Notes under the pieces: generated by a model | What the model was told of the DNA's origin: nothing | Seen by the model: only the letters and a program-made list of their open reading frames with translations | The model's database searches: none | DNA from: 2-01-FULL-41-21 sp038065335 | GTDB taxonomy: Bacteria > Patescibacteriota > Minisyncoccia > 2-02-FULL-40-12 > GWA2-44-9 | Direction: 5' to 3' | DNA: 6,501 nt | Assembly (NCBI GenBank): GCA_038065335.1 | Contig: JBBTRD010000017.1 | Span: 1 to 6,501 of the forward strand | Program-made: the position numbers and the translations under genes | Part shown: positions 1-5,174 of the stretch, piece by piece | Numbering within the stretch: position 1 is the first letter of the stretch | Layout of the letters: every line of letters starts with the position of its first letter

Positions 1-241
1 TTTTTTCCGGTCGGGTATTAATTTTTCCTTTCAAATGAATCACCCACTCCGAACGCAACTGACTGGCCAATTCGTGAATATTTTTATTGGCCGGCGAAAA
101 GACTATCTGGGCAATCCCACTCCGGTCACGAATATCAATAAAAATCAATTTACCGTGATCTCGTCGCGTATGGACCCAGCCACAAACATCCACCGTCTGT
201 CCGACCAAGTCTTTAATATCAACAATAGAAGTCCTTTGCAT
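1..241 (-). CDS. aspS: Aspartyl-tRNA synthetase, N-terminal part (cut by window edge)
   Basis: This gene would encode the enzyme that charges tRNA-Asp (or tRNA-Asp/Asn) with aspartate in the cytoplasm. Only the first 80 codons are present; the rest lies beyond position 1. Translation from the ATG at 241 begins MQRTSIVDIKDLVGQTVDV and continues with CGWVHTRRDHGKLIFIDIRD, then RSGIAQIVF. This is the anticodon-binding OB-fold of bacterial AspRS, and the RRDHG...FIDIRDR signature separates it from AsnRS and LysRS. The start is supported because the OB-fold strands begin at the usual distance from the N-terminus. There is no Shine-Dalgarno sequence; a -10-like TAAGAT lies 6 nt upstream, so the message may be leaderless. 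The gene sits downstream of a terminator that closes the LAGLIDADG gene. The catalytic domain is not visible. Confidence 0.9.
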   Translation of the reverse strand, partial: MQRTSIVDIKDLVGQTVDVCGWVHTRRDHGKLIFIDIRDRSGIAQIVFSPANKNIHELASQLRSEWVIHLKGKINTRPEK

Positions 242-247
242 TTTTAT

Positions 248-275
248 ATCTTAACACAAAAATCCGCCGAAACAA
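248..275 (-). promoter_or_regulatory. Possible promoter for leaderless aspS mRNA
   Basis: On the minus strand TTGTTT (275-270) and TAAGAT (253-248) are separated by 16 bp. A start site about 7 nt beyond the -10 box would fall on or next to the A of the aspS ATG at 241, giving a leaderless message, which fits the missing ribosome binding site. The -35 box lies inside the loop of the preceding terminator hairpin, so terminator and promoter overlap. Both boxes match the consensus only partly. Confidence 0.4.
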
Positions 276-281
276 GCGGAT
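257..281 (-). terminator. Rho-independent terminator after the LAGLIDADG gene
   Basis: The minus strand carries TCCGCT-TGTTTC-GGCGGA, a 5-bp stem plus a T-G wobble with a 6-base loop, followed at once by TTTTTGTG. It begins about 11 bp after the stop codon of the 292-1134 gene and ends about 16 bp before the aspS start. It therefore probably separates the tRNA-Lys/endonuclease transcript from aspS. Confidence 0.65.
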
Positions 282-291
282 AAATACAAGA

Positions 292-1134
292 TTAGACCAA
301 ATAAGAATCGACGGCCATTTTTAGAATTTCCCGTTTTTCCAAAGATTTTTTCCAGATGCTATTTGACCGAGCACCGTTAATGGTAACACCGGGAGTAAAG
401 TTGACAAATTTCTGAAATTTTATGAGGTTTTCTTTTCGACTGATATATATTTCATAATATTTTTCATCTACTCGGTTTTGAATTGTAAACTCTGAAAGAA
501 GCGTGGATACAATCTTCAAAATATTAAGAGAGTGCTGATACCCTCTGATCAGCCGTCTTTTAGCTGAATAAGAGACACAGCCCTCGTCATCAAAAAATGA
601 TTTTAGAAAAGAAAGTTTTTCTTTTTCTGACGCATCGAAAATATAGGTTTGTAACTCATCTCTCTTTCTTCGAAGAAACGCCACAATCTCGACATTATGA
701 TACGCGACCCTTTTCACACCGCCAGAACTATTATATTTTTTGTAATCAGATACTCCGAGAATTTTATTCATGGATTTTATAATTCCGTTCAAAAGAGTTT
801 CATTTCGATTATAATAAGTACAAGAGCCCCGAGTAATCTGCCCATCAAACAAAAAATGAGCCACAAGATTTACAAAATCTGGGTCCCATTTTTCTGGCTT
901 CTTAAATGTATAACTTTTAACACTTTTCCCTCGGCGAGAATCTGACACTTTCTTTTGAAGTTCCTGAGATATCAAGCGTAATTTATATTTCAACGCATCG
1001 GACTTTGGCACTGACTGAATGTGATGAAATATGGTTGTTTTAGAAAGTCCTGTTTTGTTCTGAATTTCAGTTAACGTTAAACCATCTCTCCTCATCTGAA
1101 TCATCTCACTAATTAAAACTGAAGAATGTCGCAT
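292..1134 (-). CDS. HTH-LAGLIDADG homing-endonuclease-like protein
   Basis: The 280-residue product combines an N-terminal helix-turn-helix (about residues 8-42, ISEMIQMRRDGLTLTEIQNK followed by TGLSKTTIFHHIQ) with a LAGLIDADG nuclease-like fold. The first LAGLIDADG helix is about 86-100 (DFVNLVAHFLFDGQI, acidic residue D97). The second is about 171-188 (KEKLSFLKSFFDDEGCVS, E184 before glycine). Both metal-binding positions are acidic, so the active site may be intact. Proteins of this class cut long DNA sites or have been recruited as regulators. Unusually, it is free-standing: no intron or intein surrounds it. The ATG starts one base after the discriminator base of tRNA-Lys and there is no ribosome binding site, so it is presumably co-transcribed with the tRNA and freed by tRNA 3' processing. 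Later starts (Met11, Met14) would clip the HTH. A terminator follows. Fold assignment is confident; present function (endonuclease or transcription factor) is unknown. Confidence 0.8.
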   Translation of the reverse strand: MRHSSVLISEMIQMRRDGLTLTEIQNKTGLSKTTIFHHIQSVPKSDALKYKLRLISQELQKKVSDSRRGKSVKSYTFKKPEKWDPDFVNLVAHFLFDGQITRGSCTYYNRNETLLNGIIKSMNKILGVSDYKKYNSSGGVKRVAYHNVEIVAFLRRKRDELQTYIFDASEKEKLSFLKSFFDDEGCVSYSAKRRLIRGYQHSLNILKIVSTLLSEFTIQNRVDEKYYEIYISRKENLIKFQKFVNFTPGVTINGARSNSIWKKSLEKREILKMAVDSYLV

Positions 1135-1218
1135 GTGCGCCCGGGAGGACTCGGACCTCCAACAAACGGATTAAAAGTCCGCTGCTCTACCAATTGAGCT
1201 ACGGGCGCAATCGCATGT
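1129..1218. repeat. 8-bp direct repeat TCGCATGT flanking tRNA-Lys
   Basis: TCGCATGT occurs at 1129-1136 and again at 1211-1218, bracketing the tRNA gene almost exactly. The left copy contains the start codon of the LAGLIDADG gene and the tRNA discriminator base; the right copy lies just upstream of the tRNA 5' end. It could be a target-site duplication, a leftover of a local rearrangement, or chance. Confidence 0.5.
1136..1208 (-). tRNA. tRNA-Lys (anticodon UUU)
   Basis: The minus strand gives a full cloverleaf. The acceptor stem is GCGCCCG/CGGGCGC, the D-arm GCTC...GAGC, the anticodon arm GCGGA-CTTTTAA-TCCGT with anticodon TTT (lysine AAA/AAG), the variable loop TTGTT, and the T-arm GGAGG-TCCGAGT-CCTCC. 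The discriminator is A at 1136. CCA is not encoded; the next bases are CATGCG, so CCA must be added enzymatically. The T-loop TCCGAGT differs slightly from the usual TTCRANY. There is no intron and no disruption. The start codon of the LAGLIDADG gene follows one base later. Confidence 0.97.
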
Positions 1219-1227
1219 TTAACAACT

Positions 1228-1256
1228 AATATAGCACAAAAATAGACGCCCAACAA
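1228..1256 (-). promoter_or_regulatory. Sigma-70 promoter for tRNA-Lys and the LAGLIDADG gene
   Basis: On the minus strand a -35 TTGTTG (1256-1251), a 17-bp spacer and a -10 TATATT (1233-1228) are present. TG one base upstream of the -10 (TGCTATATT) makes an extended -10 element. The expected start near 1221 leaves a leader of about 13 nt before the tRNA 5' end. No other promoter is evident for the LAGLIDADG gene, whose start abuts the tRNA. Confidence 0.7.
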
Positions 1257-1262
1257 TCGCTC

Positions 1263-1446
1263 GATGTGTAATTTTCTCGAAGGTCACTCCGCTTATCTCG
1301 TAGCCCTCCATCTCGTCAGAATGCGGACAGAAATTTGGCACCCGTTCCTCCCTTCGGGATTTTCCGGCCTAATTTCTGTTACCCGCATTCTTTCCTCAAT
1401 GTTCGGTACGAGAAAGAGCGTCGTTTATTCTCGAAAATTACACATC
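1263..1446. repeat. Long nested imperfect palindrome (element 1)
   Basis: The ends form a 14-bp perfect inverted repeat, GATGTGTAATTTTC at 1263-1276 against GAAAATTACACATC at 1433-1446. Nested inside, AGAATGCGG plus ACAGAAATT (1318-1335) pairs with AATTTCTGT (1371-1379) and CCGCATTCT (1383-1391), with a three-base bulge at 1380-1382. A small CCC-TTC-GGG hairpin (near 1350-1358) sits at the centre. The 184-bp unit could fold as a long rod with internal loops. I see no convincing coding sequence in it. It separates the tRNA promoter from the terminator of the 129-residue gene. It may be a mobile palindromic element or a structured RNA; a 6S-like rod is a weak alternative suggested only by length and shape. 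Confidence 0.7.
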
Positions 1447-1490
1447 TTCGCTACTCATTCTTTAATGCACAAAATTGAACATATTGTATA

Positions 1491-1544
1491 AAAACAAAAG
1501 CCGTCCTTCTCCACGCATGGGGAGGGACGGTTCGGTAGCCGAAC
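1491..1544 (-). terminator. Tandem-hairpin terminator of the 129-residue gene
   Basis: Downstream of the stop codon the minus strand first shows GTTCGG-CTA-CCGAAC (1544-1530), a 6-bp hairpin. Next is a longer stem in which CCGTCC pairs with GGACGG and CTCC with GGAG across a small internal loop (1530-1501). This is followed by CTTTTGTTTT (1500-1491). It is a good intrinsic terminator for minus-strand transcription, close behind the stop codon at 1550. The two hairpins share position 1530. Confidence 0.75.
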
Positions 1545-1549
1545 TTGTC

Positions 1550-1939
1550 CTAGTCGATGATGTAGTACGGCATGCCACCGGGCAGAGCCAACCACATCTC
1601 CCTCGGCAACTGGGACTGAACCTTGCCGATCCCAATGCCGAGCTGGAAGAGCTGCTCCATGCGCTGATGAAAGCCCGTCCACTGATTGCCGTGCTTGTCG
1701 TTGCAGGCATTCAGGAACGACCATCCGCCACCGCCGGACTTCTTGAACTCGTTGGGAAGCTCGTCCAACATCGCCTCGATCTCGGCCTTGTGGCTTTCCA
1801 GACGCTCGGGGTGAAACCCGACGGTCGTGGTAATACCCTCGGCTTTGACGTGCTTGCTGGTATCCTCGCCGTCCTTGAACAGACAGTCCATGAAGACTGC
1901 GTTGACCTGCTCGGGGTTGAGTGTTGTTTGCGTGTCCAT
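1550..1939 (-). CDS. Conserved-looking small protein of unknown function (129 aa), moron-like unit
   Basis: I do not recognise a named family and assign no function. The 129-residue product begins MDTQTTLNPEQVNAVFMDCL and is soluble-looking, with no signal peptide or membrane segment. It has a glycine patch (SGGGGWSFLNACNDKHGNQW, about 68-87), an amphipathic stretch (HQRMEQLFQLGIGIG, 91-105) and a motif-like C-terminus (LPREMWLALPGGMPYYIID). The Trp/Gly/Pro-rich blocks look like a conserved fold rather than a shadow frame. The start is fixed by a near-ideal Shine-Dalgarno (AAAGGAGA, 8 nt before the ATG) and a consensus promoter upstream; a terminator follows. The coding sequence is clearly richer in G+C than the flanking genes, with many third-position G/C codons. 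That and its complete own control signals suggest recent acquisition. Confidence 0.85.
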   Translation of the reverse strand: MDTQTTLNPEQVNAVFMDCLFKDGEDTSKHVKAEGITTTVGFHPERLESHKAEIEAMLDELPNEFKKSGGGGWSFLNACNDKHGNQWTGFHQRMEQLFQLGIGIGKVQSQLPREMWLALPGGMPYYIID

Positions 1940-1947
1940 CTTTACTG

Positions 1948-1955
1948 TCTCCTTT
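1948..1955 (-). promoter_or_regulatory. Strong Shine-Dalgarno site for the 129-residue gene
   Basis: AAAGGAGA on the minus strand lies 8 nt before the ATG at 1939. It is the only clear Shine-Dalgarno sequence in the window and decides this start codon. Its presence contrasts with the SD-less native genes around it. Confidence 0.85.
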
Positions 1956-1999
1956 TAGTTTTGGAATGTACAGTTTTTGAGCCAAAACACCCAGCCACT

Positions 2000-2028
2000 A
2001 TTCTATCGTACTAATACTGTTATGTCAA
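2000..2028 (-). promoter_or_regulatory. Consensus sigma-70 promoter for the 129-residue gene
   Basis: The minus strand has TTGACA (2028-2023), a 17-bp spacer and TAGAAT (2005-2000). This is a perfect -35 and a one-mismatch -10. A start near 1993 gives a leader of roughly 54 nt. It lies between the 2057-2267 palindrome and the gene. Confidence 0.85.
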
Positions 2029-2056
2029 ACCAAACGTAATATCCCAAACTAAGCGA

Positions 2057-2267
2057 GGCCAGAGCCATTTGAAAGACTTCCCGCAGGCCTTTCAGCTCCT
2101 CAATATTCGGCGATAGCCGGCCAGATGCCATTGAGGTTCCCGGTTTGAGTCATCAAACTGTTGGACCGAAATAGCCATTGGCATAGATGGTGCTGGGTGA
2201 AAGGCCGAGGGAAGGCGCGAACCTTCGCTGGAAAGGTGAGACGCCGGTCTTTCAAATGGCTCTGGCC
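2057..2267. repeat. 211-bp multibranched palindrome (element 2; possible structured RNA)
   Basis: The ends are a perfect 21-bp inverted repeat (2057-2077 against 2247-2267; core GCCATTTGAAAGAC). Inside, a second long stem is formed by TTCCC (2078-2082) with GGGAA (2209-2213) and GGCCTTTCA (2086-2094) with TGAAAGGCC (2198-2206). That stem encloses CCTCAAT/ATTGAGG (2098-2104, 2130-2136), containing CGGC-GATA-GCCG, and GTTTGA-GTCA-TCAAAC (2143-2158). A side arm pairs GGCG/CGCC (2214-2217, 2242-2245) and ACCTT/AAGGT (2221-2225, 2233-2237). Most of the unit is therefore paired. It starts 6 bp past the ATPase stop codon, has no U-run and so is not an ordinary terminator. No coding sequence is supported. 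It may be a mobile palindrome or a structured RNA; I recognise no known RNA family. Confidence 0.75.
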
Positions 2268-2273
2268 GAGCGT

Positions 2274-3668
2274 CTATTTAGAACCGAGTGCTTCTTCTAG
2301 AATCCTTTTCAATTCAGCGGTATCGATTTTNNNNNNNNNNNNNNNNNNNNNNNNNNNNNNNNNNNNNNNNNNNNNNNNNNNNNNNNNNNNNNNNNNNNNN
2401 NNNNNNNNNNNNNNNNNNNNNNNNNNNNNNGAGGCGTAATTAGCGCGCGAGAAAGCAATCACTTCGTCTTGATGAGATTCTTCCATTGACTTCAGTGAAT
2501 CGCTTGTTCGAGCGGAAAAACCTTTAGAGGTAATGCCGTTGACCATAAGTTTTAAATACATCTCGCGCTTGCCAAGATTAACGATATCGGATGCCATAAA
2601 ATCCGGAGCATACCACTTTTCCAGAAATTCCGCGTCTTCCGCGCCGACCCTAAAAGTCACGATCGTGCCGACATTGCCGAAAACGGCGTCACGAACCTCT
2701 TCTTCCATTTGAGTGATATACTGATGAGCCACAATCAGGCCCAGATGATATTTGCGGGCTTCGGACAAAATATTGGCAAACGATTCGGTCGCAAAATTCT
2801 GAAATTCATCAACGTAAAGATAAAAATCACGCCGATCTGGTTCCGGCGTATCCACTCGAGACATCGCCGCCAGTTGAATCTTGGTAATCAGTAAAGCCCC
2901 GATAAGACGCGAGGCGTCCTCGCCAATAGCGCCTTTAGATAAATTGACGATAAGAATTTTGCCTTCATCCATGATTTTACGAATATCAAGTTTGGTGCCA
3001 ACTTGGCCGATAATATTCCGAATAACGTTGTTGGAAGTAAATTGGCCGACTTTGTTTTGAATGGCCGCTGTCGCTTCGGTGGCAAATTTATCGGCGTACT
3101 TGGCAAATTCTTCGGTCCAAAAGGCTTTAACAATCGGGTCTTTTAAATTATCCACGACTTTTTTGCGATATTCTTTAGAAGCCATCAAACGATTGATGCC
3201 AAGAAGGGTTGAGTCGGGATATTCAAGCAGAGCCAGAATGGTATTGTTTAAAATATATTCCATTCGGCCGGACCAGGCATCCGCTCCCCAGAGTTTTTTA
3301 AACACGCCCAAAAGACCGGAGGCGATTAAATGGCGGTATTCGTAATCAACTTTTTCCAAGACGTTAAAAGCGATTGGGTAAGCCAGGTCGGCCGGGTCAA
3401 AATAGATGACGTCTTTGATGCGATGCTTGGGGATAAAATTAATCAGCGCTTGAGCGCCATCGCCGTGGGGATCGAGAAAGGCCAGTCCCCGGCCTTCTTC
3501 AATATCCTGAATGGCCATGTTTTTTAGAAACTCGGACTTGCCCATCCCGGTCGAACCCAGCACGTACATATGCCGGCGACGATCATCAGTTTTAATACCA
3601 AAGCGCTGCTTCTCGTTTCGGAAGTTCGTTTCACCTAGAATAAGGATTTGATTATCAGTCGGCAGCAT
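2274..3668 (-). CDS. VirD4/TraG-like type IV secretion ATPase (coupling-protein family)
   Basis: This P-loop ATPase of the VirD4/TraG/FtsK-HerA superfamily is expected to form a ring at the membrane and move DNA or protein substrates. Walker A is GSTGMGKS (residues 38-45), DPHGD is at 66-70, Walker B is FYLYVDEF (282-289) with D287/E288, and AHQYITQ (314-320) is the sensor-like stretch typical of TraM-recognition-domain ATPases. It has no N-terminal membrane segment; the membrane anchor is probably the neighbouring 3740-5062 product, 71 bp upstream in the same direction. The ATG at 3668 lacks a Shine-Dalgarno but leaves the usual short lead before Walker A. Residues about 413-446 fall in the N gap. 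The last 18 residues (KIDTAELKRILEEALGSK) look like a real C-terminus, but frame and length across the gap are not proven. Mating-pair genes and a relaxase are absent, so conjugation cannot be concluded. Confidence 0.88.
   Translation of the reverse strand: MLPTDNQILILGETNFRNEKQRFGIKTDDRRRHMYVLGSTGMGKSEFLKNMAIQDIEEGRGLAFLDPHGDGAQALINFIPKHRIKDVIYFDPADLAYPIAFNVLEKVDYEYRHLIASGLLGVFKKLWGADAWSGRMEYILNNTILALLEYPDSTLLGINRLMASKEYRKKVVDNLKDPIVKAFWTEEFAKYADKFATEATAAIQNKVGQFTSNNVIRNIIGQVGTKLDIRKIMDEGKILIVNLSKGAIGEDASRLIGALLITKIQLAAMSRVDTPEPDRRDFYLYVDEFQNFATESFANILSEARKYHLGLIVAHQYITQMEEEVRDAVFGNVGTIVTFRVGAEDAEFLEKWYAPDFMASDIVNLGKREMYLKLMVNGITSKGFSARTSDSLKSMEESHQDEVIAFSRANYAXXXXXXXXXXXXXXXXXXXXXXXXXXXXXXXXXXKIDTAELKRILEEALGSK
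2331..2430. other. Assembly gap of 100 Ns
   Basis: Exactly 100 Ns, a conventional scaffold-gap filler, interrupt the C-terminal part of the ATPase gene. True length and content are unknown, so the reported protein length of 464 is provisional. The linker before the C-terminal helix in such ATPases is often repetitive and charged, which could explain the break. Confidence 0.98.
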
Positions 3669-3739
3669 AAATAAAATTTAAAAAATAAAATCTAAAATCT
3701 GTCTGAATTTTTTAGTTTTTAGATTTAATATTTGAGATT
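3669..3739. other. A+T-rich spacer between the membrane protein and the ATPase
   Basis: These 71 bp are almost entirely A/T and contain a weak inverted repeat, AAATCTAAAA (3688-3697) with TTTTAGATTT (3717-3726). There is no Shine-Dalgarno ahead of the ATPase and no convincing promoter or terminator, so co-transcription of the two genes is the simplest reading. Confidence 0.5.
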
Positions 3740-5062
3740 TCATACGGTTGGTATCCCCGCCGGAGCTTCGCCTTTTTTGGTTTCAATGCGGGGCAGAGAC
3801 GGAGTTTTGACTCCCACGTCCGGAACGTGAAATATTGTCGTCAGTTCCTCGGTATTCAAAACTAACGGCTTGTCGGGAAAGGAGCGGTTTCGGTAACGGG
3901 AATATATTTTTTTCTTGTTTTCCAATGACCGCACCGCCCTATTAAAACCTTTGGTGATATCGGTCGAAATACCGGGTTTAAAACCATTGAGGGCTTGGGT
4001 GGAAAATTGCTTGAACGCGCCGGCGATACTGCGCATTCGGCCATCACTGTATTTATCAAGCGGAGCGATATAGACCATTCGAATTCCGGCTTCAAAGGCG
4101 AGCTTGGCTGTGCCTCGTTCAATAGTTTTGACCGTTTCCTGAATACCGGGATTGAGTTGGTTAAAAGGTTTTTCTTCTTTTTTCTTTTCTTCTTCTTTTT
4201 TCTTCGGTTCTGCTGATTCATAAATGCTACCGACGACAGAATGAGTCCCGCTCTCAATGCCGGTAAAAACCGAACCGACAAAGGTGGTTTCTTTCTTTTC
4301 TTCTCGGCCCATCAATTCATCAACGGCCGCTTTGCCCTTTTTAATCCAAGCATCCCCCGTCGAACGAGCTAAAATCTGAATGCCGAAAAATTCAGAAAGA
4401 CCCATCTGACCTAATGTTTCCGCAACAGGAGCGAGCGGGTCAATGCGCCGGACATCATCTTTGCCCGCGCCTTCTTCCTCAAATTCGGGATAAGTCTTAA
4501 TCGGAAAAATATCTTCCTTAATGAATATCAGCTCAAGAGCGTTTACGTTGACATCCTCGTAAGACAAGGAGGACGGAAAACGTAGCATATAATCTTCCAC
4601 CGGAGTTAGCTCTGCTTCAGAATACTGGGCGTAAATTTGGGCCTCCACCAGACTTTTATATTTTTCAATTACTCTGATATATAAATGAATCTCTCCGCCT
4701 GACCCGACAATTTCTAGAGCGAGCCAGTCCGGCACTTTGCCCTTAAAATATGCGTCTCGCCATTTTTTGTATTTTTCCCAAAGATTTTTGGGCGGCAAGC
4801 CCTGACCGACAACATGAAGACCGGCAAAAATCTGTTCCATGGCTTTAAGACTCTTGTGGGCATCAATGGGAATCCTTAGCTCATAGGTTATCCATTTTAA
4901 ACCAGCCCTGTAGACCCGTTGATTGTAGTGCTTGAGGGCTTCCAGATAAGCAAATACCAGCGCTAGCGGCGTCCAAATCCACCAATAGGCCACGACAAAC
5001 CAGAACGCGATGAGAACCGCATTGGCCACATTCGACAAAGCTAGAATAAATAAATCTATCAT
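3740..5062 (-). CDS. Membrane-anchored partner of the VirD4-like ATPase (440 aa)
   Basis: The product has one long or two closely spaced hydrophobic segments at residues 5-42 (VANAVLIAFWFVVAYWWIW, then TPLALVFAYLEAL), followed by a large soluble part. No catalytic motif is seen. A Lys/Glu-rich linker (286-298, KKKEEEKKKEEK) separates a mixed domain (about 45-280) from a C-terminal one. The C-terminus contains LNTEELTTIFHVPDVGVKTP and RIETKKGEAPAGIP. I associate this tail with proteins encoded next to VirD4-like ATPases in CPR genomes, possibly the family called DUF8128 (from memory, unchecked). It probably anchors or scaffolds the ATPase encoded 71 bp downstream. The ATG at 5062 is the only suitable start before the membrane segment. 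It has no Shine-Dalgarno, and its first two bases lie in the base of a 14-bp hairpin stem. Confidence 0.8.
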   Translation of the reverse strand: MIDLFILALSNVANAVLIAFWFVVAYWWIWTPLALVFAYLEALKHYNQRVYRAGLKWITYELRIPIDAHKSLKAMEQIFAGLHVVGQGLPPKNLWEKYKKWRDAYFKGKVPDWLALEIVGSGGEIHLYIRVIEKYKSLVEAQIYAQYSEAELTPVEDYMLRFPSSLSYEDVNVNALELIFIKEDIFPIKTYPEFEEEGAGKDDVRRIDPLAPVAETLGQMGLSEFFGIQILARSTGDAWIKKGKAAVDELMGREEKKETTFVGSVFTGIESGTHSVVGSIYESAEPKKKEEEKKKEEKPFNQLNPGIQETVKTIERGTAKLAFEAGIRMVYIAPLDKYSDGRMRSIAGAFKQFSTQALNGFKPGISTDITKGFNRAVRSLENKKKIYSRYRNRSFPDKPLVLNTEELTTIFHVPDVGVKTPSLPRIETKKGEAPAGIPTV

Positions 5063-5133
5063 CCCGTACGAAGTGGCCCCGCTGAGGTCCTCCGGACTCG
5101 CGCCTGGGGCGCGAGCGAGACTTCGTACGGGAT
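5061..5133. repeat. Branched palindrome overlapping the operon start codon (element 3)
   Basis: A perfect 14-bp inverted repeat, ATCCCGTACGAAGT (5061-5074) against ACTTCGTACGGGAT (5120-5133), encloses two smaller hairpins. One is about 5086-5097 (GGTCC-TCC-GGAC), the other about 5097-5115 (CTCGCGCC-TGG-GGCGCGAG). The result would be a three-way junction in DNA or RNA. On the minus strand the 3' arm ends in GGGAT, whose last two bases are the A and U of the AUG of the 3740-5062 gene. If transcribed from the putative promoter at 5143-5148, the leader would be almost entirely this fold, which could limit translation initiation. Confidence 0.75.
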
Positions 5134-5142
5134 CACTACCCT

Positions 5143-5171
5143 AGTATACTACTTTTTGGCCTTAAATTAAA
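5143..5171 (-). promoter_or_regulatory. Putative promoter of the membrane protein-ATPase operon
   Basis: A good -10 (TATACT, 5148-5143) is preceded by AAGTAG. The -35 region about 17-18 bp upstream is A+T-rich (TTAATT-like) and weak. The 10-mer AAGTAGTATA (5154-5145) is repeated in the promoter of the 5175-6239 gene. A hairpin GCCTT...AAGGC (5159-5175) overlapping that gene's stop codon lacks a U-run on the minus strand, so read-through from upstream is also possible. Confidence 0.4.
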
Positions 5172-5174
5172 AGG

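Noticed and set aside
35..283. Plus-strand frame of 82 codons opposite aspS
   Set aside because: The minus strand encodes a clear AspRS OB-fold; the plus frame has no recognisable features.
597..945. Plus-strand frames opposite the LAGLIDADG gene
   Set aside because: No motifs or control signals; they are antisense to a well-supported HTH-LAGLIDADG protein.
1263..1446. 6S RNA
   Set aside because: Length and rod shape resemble it, but I could not confirm a central open bubble or a position typical of ssrS; a palindromic element fits equally well.
1264..1491. 75-codon plus-strand frame
   Set aside because: It runs through the inverted repeat 1263-1446, and its composition is explained by the palindrome.
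1475..2014. Long plus-strand open frame (179 codons) and two other minus-strand frames over the G+C-rich gene
   Set aside because: They overlap the 129-residue gene, which alone has a consensus promoter, strong ribosome binding site and terminator in the right places. The others are shadows of G+C-rich codons.
1263..2267. Integron cassette (129-residue gene between attC-like palindromes)
   Set aside because: Neither palindrome has the terminal RYYYAAC/GTTRRRY core boxes of attC, the two are unlike each other, and no integrase is visible.
3995..4281. Poly-phenylalanine and poly-lysine frames near 4165-4205
   Set aside because: They are shadows of the purine-rich Lys/Glu linker of the 440-residue membrane protein.
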